39,801 bases of DNA from JADCCX01 sp031431475 (GTDB lineage Bacteria > Pseudomonadota > Alphaproteobacteria > Rhizobiales > Beijerinckiaceae). The translations under genes and the position numbers were made by a program. The notes beneath the pieces are model-generated. The model saw only the letters and a program-made list of their open reading frames with translations. It was not told where the DNA came from and made no database searches. Where the stretch lies: contig JANPDL010000005.1 in the NCBI GenBank assembly GCA_031431475.1, positions 1 through 39,801 of the forward strand, given 5' to 3'. Shown here in pieces: positions 30,901-39,801 of the stretch (its first letter is position 1; every line of letters begins with the position of its first letter).

Positions 30901-31401
30901 CAGTCGCTTAACTCAGAAGGACGCGAGCGCCTGCTGGCCTCGTTCGAGATCGTCAACGGCCATTTCAAGCGGCTTTTCTCGACTCTTTTCGGCGGTGGCG
31001 ATGCCGAGTTGCAGCTGATCGAAAGCGATGATCCGCTGGAGGCCGGCCTCGAAATCCTGGCCAAGCCTCCGGGCAAGAAGCCGACCGTGCTCACCCTGCT
31101 GTCCGGCGGCGAGCAGGCGCTGACGGCGACGGCTCTCATTTTTGCGGTGTTCCTGACCAACCCGTCGCCGATCTGCGTTCTCGATGAGATCGATGCGCCG
31201 CTGGATGATCATAACGTTGAGCGCCTCTGCGCCCTGCTGGACGAAATGGTGGCGACGACAGAAACGCGCTTCATCATTATCACACACAATCCGATTACCA
31301 TGGCGCGGATGGACCGGCTGTTTGGCGTTACCATGGCAGAACGCGGCGTCAGCCAGCTGGTTTCGGTCGATTTGCAGATGGCGGAGCGACTGGTGGCGTG
31401 A
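27952..31401 (+). CDS. smc: Chromosome segregation ATPase SMC
   Basis: An 1149-aa SMC protein. Walker A is GPNGCGKSN (31-39) in the N-terminal head, followed by the R-loop and a long coiled coil (about 165-500). A hinge lies near 500-660 (GYEIALGAAMGDDLDASSNP). A second coiled coil follows, then the C-terminal head with the signature LSGGE (1050-1054) and Walker B PICVLDEIDAPLDD. With ScpA and ScpB it forms condensin that organises and separates chromosomes. The length is normal for alphaproteobacteria. The hinge is the alphaproteobacterial type and diverges from Bacillus SMC. The ScpAB genes are not in the window. Confidence 0.97.
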   Translation: MKFEKLRIVGFKTFVDPTEFMIEPGLTGVVGPNGCGKSNLVEAMRWVMGETSFKSMRASAMDDVIFNGSGGRPARNMAEVSLVVDNGSRTAPAIFNDADKLEISRRIEREDGSVYRINAREARARDVQLLFADAATGARSPAMVRQGQIGEIISAKPQARRRILEDAAGIAGLYSRRHEAELRLRATEENLTRVEDVLRHLDGQVDNLGKQAKQAIRYREIAGHIRRAEALLLHLAVLDARAQLQTAERQYDADTRAVAARTRLQGEAARAFAVAEHGIQPLREEESRRAAALQRLQIAREQIDDEERRAKTRFHELSERLKELDRDRERGQQTMDDADRSLAALSEEEAKLSELAKADAGGRPAAAAHLAHVEADLAKAEQALADSQGALADLTARRGASERAMRDAAERLARAEAQLAQADREIAAIGEVAGGVDLVALRKRFAEAAAALTAAESTTQAAETRLTAARDAEGKARPALAEAERDSQRLETEIRTLKKLLDGAGGDLWPPVLDEITVGKGYEIALGAAMGDDLDASSNPTAPAHWAVLPGPVGDPALPPQAEPLSKHVKAPPALALRLAQIGVVHRAEGSALRRLLKPGQRLVSREGDVWRWDGFTSAAEAPSPAARRLAEKNRLGELEASATTAREALATFKIEAEQLNQDVRLATNAEQEARNAVRQARQSSDMARDVLAAAERRDAERAARLQALTDNRTRLAVNRDEADVAKKTADQAHIGFQPDAEFASIVNERRIAVAQRRADAAEARATLQTIDREVELRNARRMTVLNEIKAWSERKTRAAQQAAELAGRVASVHDEQKLLEAAPDDFVVRRRAIIHEIDQAELARKDAADKRASAETTLAETDKTARSILQDLSTAREARARSETLVEAGQSRIAEVERAVEETLEVAPSALTELAGLTPGQDLPPLRQTEERLQNLKRERERLGAVNLRADEELQDAEQRRTDLAAEREDLDAAIRKLRRGIQSLNSEGRERLLASFEIVNGHFKRLFSTLFGGGDAELQLIESDDPLEAGLEILAKPPGKKPTVLTLLSGGEQALTATALIFAVFLTNPSPICVLDEIDAPLDDHNVERLCALLDEMVATTETRFIIITHNPITMARMDRLFGVTMAERGVSQLVSVDLQMAERLVA

Positions 31402-31513
31402 GGCTGCCGGGCAGGCTGGTCTTGCGGCAAGCCTGATTTGCAGGAATGACTGGTGCAATCTGCCCGGACGGTTCCTATCTTGGTCTGTAGTTCCTCTCAC
31501 CAGACTGGTCCCC

Positions 31514-32083
31514 ATGTCCGCTCCCACAATCCTTGTTATGTCCGGCTCATCGCGCGCGGGCTCGCTCAACACCCGTCTGGCGACGGCTACCGCAGCAAAA
31601 CTGAAAGCCGCAGGCGCGTCTGTCACGCAGATTTCGCTGGCTGATTTTCCGATGCCGTTGGTGGATGCCACCGGTTTCGGCGATCACCCGGCATCAGCCA
31701 TGCAGTTCCGTGATCTGATCGATGCGAACGACGGCATGTTCATCGCCTCGCCGGAATATAATGCGGGTTATGCGCCTGCGCTCAAGAATGCGCTGGACTG
31801 GGCGACCGTCGCCAAGCCGAGCGCACCGGGTACTGGCCTTGCCGGCAAGGTTGCGGCTCTGGGCGCAGCATCACCCGGCGCTTTGGGCGGTTATCGTGGT
31901 TTGACCCAGATGCGCACCGTGCTGGAGCTTGGGATGGGGGCGATTGTTATCCCCGAAATGGTCGCAGTCGGCGGCGGCGATGCGGCGTGGAACGATGACG
32001 GCTCGCTCAAGGACGAGCGTACAAGCCAGTTCCTTGATGGACTGGTTGCGCGGCTGATCAAGGAATGCGGCTACGTCCGCTGA
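31514..32083 (+). CDS. NADPH-dependent FMN reductase
   Basis: A 189-aa flavodoxin-fold protein of the FMN_red family. Phosphate-binding loop VMSGSSRAGSLNTRLA (about 8-23), flavin loop ASPEYNAGYAPALKNALDW (about 78-96) and the AALGAASPGALGGYRGLTQMR segment are family hallmarks. It likely reduces FMN or quinones with NAD(P)H. The ATG at 31514 gives the canonical N-terminus; the upstream open frame overlaps smc and is ignored. It precedes the tetR operon with an operator-containing gap. Confidence 0.92.
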   Translation: MSAPTILVMSGSSRAGSLNTRLATATAAKLKAAGASVTQISLADFPMPLVDATGFGDHPASAMQFRDLIDANDGMFIASPEYNAGYAPALKNALDWATVAKPSAPGTGLAGKVAALGAASPGALGGYRGLTQMRTVLELGMGAIVIPEMVAVGGGDAAWNDDGSLKDERTSQFLDGLVARLIKECGYVR

Positions 32084-32103
32084 TTGGCAAGGACTGGACA
32101 AAA

Positions 32104-32145
32104 TGAGAATGAACAGTTATTCTCACTGAGAATGATTGTTCATTC
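32104..32145. promoter_or_regulatory. Large inverted repeat operator for the TetR regulator
   Basis: GAATGAACAGTTATTCTC (32107-32124), 3 bp, then its near-complement GAGAATGATTGTTCATTC (32128-32145): 16 of 18 positions pair. It also holds two direct TGAGAATGA boxes (32104 and 32127). GAATGAACA...TGTTCATTC is the style of AcrR/TetR operators upstream of efflux pumps. Confidence 0.7.
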
Positions 32146-32162
32146 CCAGCACTGGACACCGC

Positions 32163-32792
32163 ATGTCTCTGGCCGAAACTGCTGTTGTGCCACCACCTCA
32201 AGACCGCAAGAGCCGCATCCTTGATGCGGCGGAGCGATGTTTTGCGCTCACAGGCTTTCACAAGGCGACGATGCAGGATGTCGCCACCGAATGCGGCATG
32301 AGCCCGGGCAATCTCTATCGCTACTTTGCTTCCAAGGACGATGTCGTGGCTGGTATGGCGGAGCGGGACCGCGAGCGGTTCATGGCCGACATGGCGCATC
32401 TCAAGGCTGCGCCCGACCCGCGCGCCACCTTCGAGGCCATCGGTCGTCACCATCTCGTGGAGGAGCCCCGCGAGAAGGCCGTGCTGATGATGGAACTCTG
32501 GGCAGAGGGCGCACGCAATCCCCGCATCGGTGACATCTGCCGGTTCATGGACAAGGAAGTTCACGGGATCATGACGGCATTTGTCGAGCACTGGCGCAGG
32601 ACGGAGAGCGTCAGCGCGCCCTCGCCCGCCGCCGACGTCGCATCCCTGATGATGATCCTGAGCGATGGAATTTACCGCCGACGCGCCAATTCCATTGAGT
32701 TCGATGCCTTGGCCGCCTTTGGCATCATCTATCCCATCGTGTTGCAAGCCATCGGCGTGCCGCAAAATTCTGTTCATGAGGTTGCAAGATGA
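32163..32792 (+). CDS. TetR-family repressor of the RND efflux operon
   Basis: A 209-aa regulator with an N-terminal TetR helix-turn-helix: RKSRILDAAERCFALTGFHK then TMQDVATECGMSPGNLYRYFASKDDVV (about 16-63 from the ATG chosen). The remaining all-alpha region is the ligand-binding and dimer domain. The ATG at 32163 is preferred; a TTG nine codons earlier falls inside the inverted repeat. Its stop overlaps the membrane-fusion gene by 4 nt (ATGA). The operator directly upstream implies autoregulation and control of the pump genes. Confidence 0.93.
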   Translation: MSLAETAVVPPPQDRKSRILDAAERCFALTGFHKATMQDVATECGMSPGNLYRYFASKDDVVAGMAERDRERFMADMAHLKAAPDPRATFEAIGRHHLVEEPREKAVLMMELWAEGARNPRIGDICRFMDKEVHGIMTAFVEHWRRTESVSAPSPAADVASLMMILSDGIYRRRANSIEFDALAAFGIIYPIVLQAIGVPQNSVHEVAR

Positions 32793-33952
32793 TCCGTTCG
32801 TTCGCTCCTGTTGCTGCACTTGCAGCCGCTCTTGCAGCTACATCTCCCGTTTTTGCCGCTGATGCCGCCAAGGCACCCGAGCGCGCTGCACCGTCCGTCA
32901 CTGTGACCACGGTTTCGCGCCAGCCCATCATCGATACGGTGATCGTGACCGGAACGCTGGTGGCGCGAGAGGAAATCCTCGTCGCGGTTCAGGTCGAAGG
33001 TTATGCCATCACCGAGATTCTGGTGGAGGAAGGCGACCGGGTAAAAGCAGGGCAGGTGCTCGCCCGCATTTCCCGCGAGATGATTGATGCATCGCTGGCG
33101 CAGAACAAGGCGCAGATCGCCCGTGCCGAAGCCAGCATTGCATCGGCCCGCAGCAGCATCGTGGAAGCGGAAGCCAACCGCGTTCAGGCCCAGGCTTCGT
33201 TCCAGCGTACGCAGGCTTTGCGCACAGAAGGAATCGCCTCCGCCGAGACCTTTGATCAACGGCAGGCTGCGTCGGCACAGGCCGTGGCACGCGTTTCAGT
33301 GTCGCGCGAACAGCTGCGTCTGGCCGAAGCCGACAAGGCGCTGGCAGAAGCCCAGCGTGGCGAATGGCTCATCCGCGGTGCCCGCACCGAGATCAAGGCC
33401 CCGACTGACGGCGTCATCAGCCGCCGCACGGCCCGCATCGGCTCCATTGCGACGGCGATCGGCGATCCGCTGTTCCGCATCATCAAGGACGGGTCCATCG
33501 AGCTTGAAGCCGATGTGGCCGAGATGACGCTGGCCCGCATCACAACCGGCCTCAAGGCGAACGTCCGCCCGGCTGGACGCGAAACGGACCTGTCCGCCAC
33601 CGTTCGGCTGGTCTCCCCCGAGATCACGCGCACGACACGACTTGGGCGCGTGCGTCTTGCGCTCGACAAGCCAGAGGGTTTGACCATCGGCAGCTTCGGG
33701 CGTGGCGTGATCGAGATCGCGAAGAAGGAGGCGGTGCTCGCGCCGCTCTCCGCTGTGCTCTTCACATCGGAAGGTCCGCGCGTGCAGGTGGTGAAGGACA
33801 ATGTCGTGGAGAGCAGGACGGTTGTCGCCGGCATACGCTCATCGGGCAAGCTGGAGGTTGTATCGGGTCTGGAACCTGGCGAGAGCATCGTGACGATTTC
33901 AGGCACCTTCCTGCGCAACGGCGACCGCATCACGCCGATCCAGGCGAAGTGA
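32789..33952 (+). CDS. RND efflux periplasmic adaptor (membrane fusion protein)
   Basis: A 387-aa HlyD/AcrA-type adaptor. The signal peptide ends SPVFAAD. The lipoyl half-motifs are EEILVAVQVEGYAITEILVEEGDRVKAGQVLARI (about 52-85) and GARTEIKAPTDGVISRRTARIGSI. A coiled-coil hairpin (about 90-190) and beta-barrel follow, ending with EPGESIVTISGTFLRNGDRITPI. It bridges the inner-membrane pump to an outer-membrane channel. No lipobox Cys, so it is probably a soluble or membrane-tethered form. Overlaps tetR by 4 nt, and the pump starts 13 bp later. Confidence 0.94.
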   Translation: MIRSFAPVAALAAALAATSPVFAADAAKAPERAAPSVTVTTVSRQPIIDTVIVTGTLVAREEILVAVQVEGYAITEILVEEGDRVKAGQVLARISREMIDASLAQNKAQIARAEASIASARSSIVEAEANRVQAQASFQRTQALRTEGIASAETFDQRQAASAQAVARVSVSREQLRLAEADKALAEAQRGEWLIRGARTEIKAPTDGVISRRTARIGSIATAIGDPLFRIIKDGSIELEADVAEMTLARITTGLKANVRPAGRETDLSATVRLVSPEITRTTRLGRVRLALDKPEGLTIGSFGRGVIEIAKKEAVLAPLSAVLFTSEGPRVQVVKDNVVESRTVVAGIRSSGKLEVVSGLEPGESIVTISGTFLRNGDRITPIQAK

Positions 33953-33965
33953 GGGGACGCGACCC

Positions 33966-36900
33966 ATGGCCGTGAATTTCTCCGCCTATTCCATTCGCCG
34001 ACCGATCCCGTCGATCCTGCTGTTCATTGTGCTGTGCATGATGGGCCTCGTCAGCTTCATGCAGCTGCCGGTGACCAAATTTCCCAATATCGACGTGCCG
34101 GTCATCTCCGTCACGGTGACGCAATCTGGTGCCGCGCCAGCTGAGCTGGAAACGCAGGTCGCCAAGCGTGTCGAGGATGCTGTGGCTGGCGTCACCGGCG
34201 TGAAGCGTCTGGTCACAACGCTGAATGACGGACGCTCCGTGACCATCGTTGAGTTCCAGCTCGAGGTGAATGTCGAGAAGGCCGTCAACGATGTGAAGGA
34301 TTCCATCGCCAAGATTCGTGCCGAACTGCCGCGAACCGTTGATGAGCCAATCATCGAGAAGATCGACGTGGAAGGCCAGTCGATCCTGACTTATGCCGTG
34401 GCCTCCCCCGGCATGACACTCGAACAGCTGTCCTGGCACGTTGACGATGTGGTGAAACGCAAGCTGCAGGGTGCACGGGGCGTGGGTCGCGTTACCCGCA
34501 TCGGTGGCGTGGAGCGCGAGATCCGCATCACGCTCGACCCGGACCGGCTGAACGCTTTGGGCATCACGGCGGCGGATGTGAACCGGCAATTGCGCGCCAC
34601 CAATGTCGATCTGGCGGGCGGTCGCGGTGAAGTGGGCGGGCAGGAACAGACGATCCGCACGCTTGGCGGTGCGCGCACGCTCGACGATCTGTCGGCGTCC
34701 AAGATCATCCTGCCCGGAGGACGCGATGTGCGCCTTGGTGAACTGGGCGAAGTGACCGATGTTTTCGAGGAGCCGCGGGCTTTCGCGCGCCTCAATGGCG
34801 AAACACCCGTGGTCACGGCTCAGGTCTACCGCGCCAAAGGTGCTTCCGATTATGACGTCAAGAACGTCGTGCTGAAGAAGATGGCGGAACTGGAGGTGGA
34901 GAATCCGACAGTGTCCTATGCGCTGATCGATGATGCCGTGCGTGTCACCTTCGGCAGTTACCGGTCCGCGATGAAAACTCTCATCGAAGGTGCGCTGCTC
35001 GCCGTGGTCGTGGTCTTCATCTTCCTGCGCGACTGGCGGGCGACGCTGATCTCGTGCATTGCGCTGCCGCTCTCCATCATTCCCACGTTCTGGGCCATGG
35101 AGATGATGGGGTTCTCGCTCAATCTCGTCAGCACGCTGGCGATCACGCTGGTGACCGGCATTCTCGTTGATGACGCCATCGTCGAGATCGAAAACATCGT
35201 GCGCCACATGCGCATGGGCAAATCACCATACAAGGCCGCGATGGAGGCTGCGGACGAGATCGGACTCGCCGTCATTGCCATTACCTTCACCATCGTCGCG
35301 ATCTTCGCGCCGGTGTCTTTCATGGGCGGCATCGCCGGGCAATATTTCAAGCAATTCGGCCTCGTGGTCGCTGCGGCTGTGCTCTTTTCGCTGCTGGTGG
35401 CGCGTCTGATCACGCCGATGATGGCGGCCTATCTGATGCGGCCTGTGAAGCATGAAGAGGCCAAAGATGGCCGCCTGATGCGCGCCTACACAGGATTCCT
35501 GGCCGGGACGCTGCGCTTTCGCTGGCTCACGCTTTTCGCAGGTTTTATTGTCTTCGCGGTCTCGATCTGGAGCGTCCGCTTGCTGCCGACAGGCTTCATC
35601 CCGCCCGATGACTCAGGCCGCATCGTGCTGGCGATGGAACTGCCGCCCGGCGTCACACTCGAGACACAACGGCAGAAGACGGACGAAGCGGTGAAGCGCA
35701 TTCGCGAATTGCCCGAGGTGCAGCAGGTGCTGATCATCGGCGGCTCCTCTCCGACGGGGCAGCGCGAGGTGCGCAAGGCCACGGCCATTGTGCTGCTTCA
35801 GCCGCGCGGCGAGCGCGCAAAGAAGCAGCGGCAGCTGGAAGCTGAAATCTCCAGCAAGCTCGCTGCCGTCCCCGATATGCGGGTGTGGTATGTCAACGAT
35901 CGCGGCGAGCGGGAGCTGGCCGTGACACTCGTGGGTTCCAACATAGAGAACCTGCAGAAGGTGACGGCGGAAATGGAGGGCGCGCTCCGTCGCGACCCAC
36001 AGTTCCGCAATGTTGCGGCTATCGCAGGTGTCGAGCGTCCTGAGATCATTGTTACACCGCGTCTTGAAGACGCCGCGCGCTTTGGCGTCAGCACGGATGC
36101 CATTTCGGAAGCTGTGCGTGTCGCCACCATCGGCGACGTCGGGCCAGCGCTGGCCAAGTTCAATGCGGGCGACAGGCTGATCCCGATCCGCGTGCAGGTG
36201 GACGAGGATGCGCGCAATGATCTGCGCTACGTCGAGAGCATGACGATCACCGGCAGTACCGGGATCGCGGTGCCGTTATCTTCAGTCGCGGATATCACGT
36301 TCGGCCAGGGATTCTCGTCTATTGAGCGTTACAACCGCGTGCGTCGCGTCGTCATCGGCACCGACCTTGTGGGGATTACAACGGGAGAGGGACTGGATGC
36401 CATCCTGGCATTGCCTGTCATGAAAAAGCTGCCGGATGGCGTGCAGTTGCTCATCACGGGCGACGCCGAGATCCAGGGTGAAATCTTCGCCGGTTTCGCC
36501 AAGGCCATGGGCCTGGGACTGCTGATTGTCTTCGGTGTGCTGGTGCTGCTGTTTGGGAGCTTCTTCCATCCGATCACGATCATGCTGTCGCTGCCGCTGT
36601 CCATCGGTGGCGTGATTCTCGCCTTGCTGGTCACCAGCAACCCGATCTCGATGCCGGTCGTCATCGGCATTCTCATGTTGCTGGGCATCGTGACCAAGAA
36701 CGCCATCATGCTGGTGGATTTCGCGGTTGAAGCGGAGGCCAAGGGCGTGCCGCGGGACGAAGCCATCATCGACGCGGGCCGCAAGCGCGCCCGGCCCATC
36801 GTGATGACCACCATCGCCATGATCGCGGGCATGTTGCCCTCGGCGTATGGTGTGGGTGACGGCGGCGAGTTCCGCGCGCCCATGGCCATCGGCGTGATCG

Positions 36901-37100
36901 GCGGTCTGGCGGTATCGACCGTGCTCAGCCTTGTCTTCGTGCCATCGTTCTACTCGATCATGGATTCGGTCGCGTATGTCGTGGGGCGCTTCTTCTCCCG
37001 CTTTGTCGGACCGAAGGAGGAGGACGAAGTTGCTCACGATCACGGCGTGTCGGCGGCGCTGGCCGAGCAGAAGCCACGGCTGAAGCTGGCGGCGGAATAG
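33966..37100 (+). CDS. RND efflux pump permease (AcrB/HAE1 family)
   Basis: A 1044-aa resistance-nodulation-division transporter with twelve transmembrane helices and two large periplasmic loops. N-terminal AVNFSAYSIRRPIPSILLF is typical. The proton-relay aspartates are Asp402 and Asp403 in GILVDDAIVEIENIV (helix 4), and the partner Lys is in IVTKNAIMLVDFA (helix 10). It exports hydrophobic or toxic compounds by proton antiport. No outer-membrane TolC/OprM gene follows, so a channel encoded elsewhere is implied. The substrate cannot be inferred. Confidence 0.96.
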   Translation: MAVNFSAYSIRRPIPSILLFIVLCMMGLVSFMQLPVTKFPNIDVPVISVTVTQSGAAPAELETQVAKRVEDAVAGVTGVKRLVTTLNDGRSVTIVEFQLEVNVEKAVNDVKDSIAKIRAELPRTVDEPIIEKIDVEGQSILTYAVASPGMTLEQLSWHVDDVVKRKLQGARGVGRVTRIGGVEREIRITLDPDRLNALGITAADVNRQLRATNVDLAGGRGEVGGQEQTIRTLGGARTLDDLSASKIILPGGRDVRLGELGEVTDVFEEPRAFARLNGETPVVTAQVYRAKGASDYDVKNVVLKKMAELEVENPTVSYALIDDAVRVTFGSYRSAMKTLIEGALLAVVVVFIFLRDWRATLISCIALPLSIIPTFWAMEMMGFSLNLVSTLAITLVTGILVDDAIVEIENIVRHMRMGKSPYKAAMEAADEIGLAVIAITFTIVAIFAPVSFMGGIAGQYFKQFGLVVAAAVLFSLLVARLITPMMAAYLMRPVKHEEAKDGRLMRAYTGFLAGTLRFRWLTLFAGFIVFAVSIWSVRLLPTGFIPPDDSGRIVLAMELPPGVTLETQRQKTDEAVKRIRELPEVQQVLIIGGSSPTGQREVRKATAIVLLQPRGERAKKQRQLEAEISSKLAAVPDMRVWYVNDRGERELAVTLVGSNIENLQKVTAEMEGALRRDPQFRNVAAIAGVERPEIIVTPRLEDAARFGVSTDAISEAVRVATIGDVGPALAKFNAGDRLIPIRVQVDEDARNDLRYVESMTITGSTGIAVPLSSVADITFGQGFSSIERYNRVRRVVIGTDLVGITTGEGLDAILALPVMKKLPDGVQLLITGDAEIQGEIFAGFAKAMGLGLLIVFGVLVLLFGSFFHPITIMLSLPLSIGGVILALLVTSNPISMPVVIGILMLLGIVTKNAIMLVDFAVEAEAKGVPRDEAIIDAGRKRARPIVMTTIAMIAGMLPSAYGVGDGGEFRAPMAIGVIGGLAVSTVLSLVFVPSFYSIMDSVAYVVGRFFSRFVGPKEEDEVAHDHGVSAALAEQKPRLKLAAE

Positions 37101-37337
37101 TGTTTTATTTCACTCGGCAGATGATGACAGCAGGGAGCATTGCTGCGCATTCAGGGTAGCTGGGCGTCAATAAGGGCGCAATTCAACGGGATATGAATCA
37201 GAAGCAGCAGAATCACATCATCCGGGTGTAACCACGATTCACTGGTCATTCAGTCGTTCAGGCGGCTCTGTGCTTTAGCAATTTAAATCAGACATACGAG
37301 GGTCAACGTGTGATGGTGAGCCATAGGAGAGCTATGT

Positions 37338-38342
37338 ATGGAGCCTAAGACGAAAGATTTGCCTATCTGGACTGAGAAGCGTCTGCGTTTTGCAATAGAA
37401 GGCGCTGGTGTCGCATTATGGGCGTGGAATGTTGATACTGACAAGCTTCTCCTCGATCAAAGATCCTACGATATGTGGGGCGTGCCGAACACCACGAACG
37501 TGACGTTTGAGGATCTGTCAGCACATATCCACCCTGCGGATCGTGACCGGGTGCGCGCCGCTTTCGCCGCGAGCAGGGCAATCATCGGGCAGTACGAAAT
37601 CGATTTTCGAATCCTTGTTGGAGACGAGGTTCGCTGGATTTCTGCTCGAGGTCAGGGGGACGATGACGGAATGGTGGACCGGACGATGTTCGGAATTTTC
37701 CTGGATGTCACGGGTCGCAAACAAGCCGAAGAAAGCAATGAACTCCTTGCTGGCGAGATGAGCCACCGGGTCAAGAACCTGTTGGCCATCGCATCCGGCC
37801 TTACAACGATAACGTCCCGCTCTTCTGCTTCGGCGGAGGATATGGCGCGGCAGCTGACCAATCGTCTGACGGCGCTCGGTCGCGCGCATGATCTGGTCCG
37901 TCCGCTTCCCGGCCATACCAAGACTGACGCCCTGCTGGGCGATCTGCTTTCTGTTCTGCTGGCGCCATATGACGACCTGGGAGCATTCAGCGGGCGTATC
38001 CGTGTTTCTGTTCCCCGGATGGGTGTTGGAGAGGCATCGGCCACGACACTTGCAATGATCATTCATGAACTTGCGACCAACTCACTCAAATATGGAGCGC
38101 TTTCGTCCGAAACAGGCACACTCGACGTATCATCGACTGGCCATGAGGACGATGATGTCATCGTTGTATGGACAGAGAGGGGAGGCCCACCAGTTGCAAC
38201 TCCAACAGGTCCTGGCGGTTTCGGCAGCAAGCTCATCAATCGCGCTATGTCAGTGCAACTTCACGGCACTATCTCATGCGACTGGGCCGAAGAAGGCGTC
38301 GTCGTGACGTTGAAAATGAGCAGAAAGCGACTCGAGGCGTAG
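37338..38342 (+). CDS. PAS-domain HWE-family histidine kinase
   Basis: A 334-aa soluble kinase. A PAS domain (about 12-125) starts RLRFAIEGAGVALWAWNVDTD and ends DVTGRKQAEES. The HWE kinase core has phospho-acceptor His143 in EMSHRVKNLLAIASGL, the N-box HELATNSLKYGALS, the WxE motif in VVWTERGGPPV and the G-box GGFGSKLINRAM. HWE kinases often feed PhyR/NepR-EcfG general stress signalling or light responses, but no response regulator or sigma factor lies here. AGGAG is 8 nt before the ATG. The 237 bp upstream shows no clear promoter. The gene faces the rRNA operon. Confidence 0.93.
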   Translation: MEPKTKDLPIWTEKRLRFAIEGAGVALWAWNVDTDKLLLDQRSYDMWGVPNTTNVTFEDLSAHIHPADRDRVRAAFAASRAIIGQYEIDFRILVGDEVRWISARGQGDDDGMVDRTMFGIFLDVTGRKQAEESNELLAGEMSHRVKNLLAIASGLTTITSRSSASAEDMARQLTNRLTALGRAHDLVRPLPGHTKTDALLGDLLSVLLAPYDDLGAFSGRIRVSVPRMGVGEASATTLAMIIHELATNSLKYGALSSETGTLDVSSTGHEDDDVIVVWTERGGPPVATPTGPGGFGSKLINRAMSVQLHGTISCDWAEEGVVVTLKMSRKRLEA

Positions 38343-38397
38343 TGTATTGCTACGTGCCTTCTGGGCATTCCCGGTGTTTTGCATGCCATTTGCAAAC

Positions 38398-38430
38398 AAA
38401 AAAGCCTCTTCGCGAACGAAGGGGCTTTTT
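38398..38430 (-). terminator. Terminator of the rRNA-tRNA operon
   Basis: On the minus strand: AAAGCCCCTTCG, loop TTCG, CGAAGAGGCTTT, then further T. The stem has one mismatch. A matching T-run on the plus strand means it can also stop transcription from the kinase gene. Confidence 0.88.
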
Positions 38431-38436
38431 GGTATT

Positions 38437-38513
<77 letters not shown>

Positions 38514-38618
38514 ATAAACTTGGCCGATGCCTGTTTGACAGGCAGCGGAAATGACAACGCCGCCCTGAGGGGCGGCGCTATCGACGTCATTGTAAGATCA
38601 TATGACATGTGTTCGGCA

Positions 38619-38737
38619 GACTTGGCAGCGACCTACTCTCCCGGGGCTTAAGCCAAAGTACCATCGGCGCTGCAGCGCTTAACGACCGAGTTCGGAATGG
38701 GATCGGGTTTTTTCACTGCGCAAGAACCACCAAGTCG
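38619..38737 (-). rRNA. rrf: 5S ribosomal RNA
   Basis: On the minus strand a typical 5S sequence: GACTTGGTGGTTCTTGCGCA near the 5' end, CCCGATCCCATTCCGAACTC in loop B/helix III, and GGGAGAGTAGGTCGCTGCCA at the 3' end. The ends are estimated to within a few bases. Confidence 0.93.
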
Positions 38738-38773
38738 GCGGAACACATGTGAGCAAGCTGGTTTTTGTTTATC

Positions 38774-38795
38774 GACCAATGCACGGGCATTGGTC
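38774..38795 (-). other. Hairpin in the 23S-5S spacer
   Basis: GACCAATGC-acgg-GCATTGGTC is a perfect 9-bp stem with a 4-nt loop just after the 23S 3' end. It may be part of rRNA processing. Confidence 0.5.
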
Positions 38796-38802
38796 ATGAA
38801 AG

Positions 38803-39801
<999 letters not shown>

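Overview
The window is a GC-rich chromosomal segment of an alphaproteobacterium, most likely in the order Hyphomicrobiales (Rhizobiales). The signs are an alphaproteobacterial-type porin, an HWE-family histidine kinase, two consensus CtrA boxes, the rpsT/enoyl-CoA hydratase neighbourhood, an rRNA operon followed by tRNA-fMet, and intergenic palindromic repeats of the type common in this order. I cannot name the genus. Almost all of the window is ordinary core genome; no prophage, CRISPR array or insertion sequence was seen.

Layout. 1-6.1 kb: uvrC, pgsA-moaD-moaE (overlapping), then minus-strand genes for a DUF1003 membrane protein, a LysE-type exporter, a small unknown protein and the branched-chain aminotransferase ilvE. 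6.2-8.9 kb: a tightly overlapping MarR regulator / OmpR-type response regulator / EnvZ-like kinase operon, divergent from ilvE across a perfect palindrome. 8.9-11.7 kb: several copies of a ~110-bp two-hairpin repeat around a small GIY-YIG protein and a major porin. 11.7-14.1 kb: a three-gene cassette with a PTPS/QueD-like protein lacking key catalytic residues, a GT4 glycosyltransferase and a methyltransferase. 14.1-19.2 kb: cytochrome b561, a divergent polysaccharide deacetylase, rppH and a three-gene SsuABC/NrtABC-type ABC importer. 19.3-22.1 kb: rplY (L25/Ctc), pth, rpsT and an enoyl-CoA hydratase. 22.3-25.7 kb: a small membrane protein divergent from an XRE/MmyB-type regulator, an acyltransferase-3 protein, a hotdog thioesterase and an alphaproteobacterial protein of unknown function. 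25.8-26.7 kb: an AT-richer pocket with a winged-helix gene whose stop codon overlaps a tRNA-like element, followed by a composite palindromic repeat. 26.8-32.1 kb: rpmE, a DsbA-like oxidoreductase, smc and an NADPH-dependent FMN reductase. 32.1-37.1 kb: a TetR-controlled RND efflux system. 37.3-39.8 kb: an orphan HWE kinase, then (minus strand) tRNA-fMet, 5S rRNA and the 3' part of 23S rRNA running off the window.

Most unusual items. (1) The tRNA-like element at 26390-26511: a canonical cloverleaf geometry with a 31-nt hairpin insert in the anticodon loop, enclosed in a perfect 16-bp inverted repeat and overlapping the winged-helix gene. (2) The degenerate PTPS homologue in its glycosyltransferase/methyltransferase cassette. 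(3) Two perfect TTAA-N7-TTAA CtrA sites, both directly upstream of envelope-polysaccharide genes. (4) A probably leaderless XRE regulator whose candidate operator overlaps its own -10 box. (5) A family of two-hairpin intergenic repeats, plus a second palindrome family that seems to have entered a ribosome-binding site and the uvrC linker.
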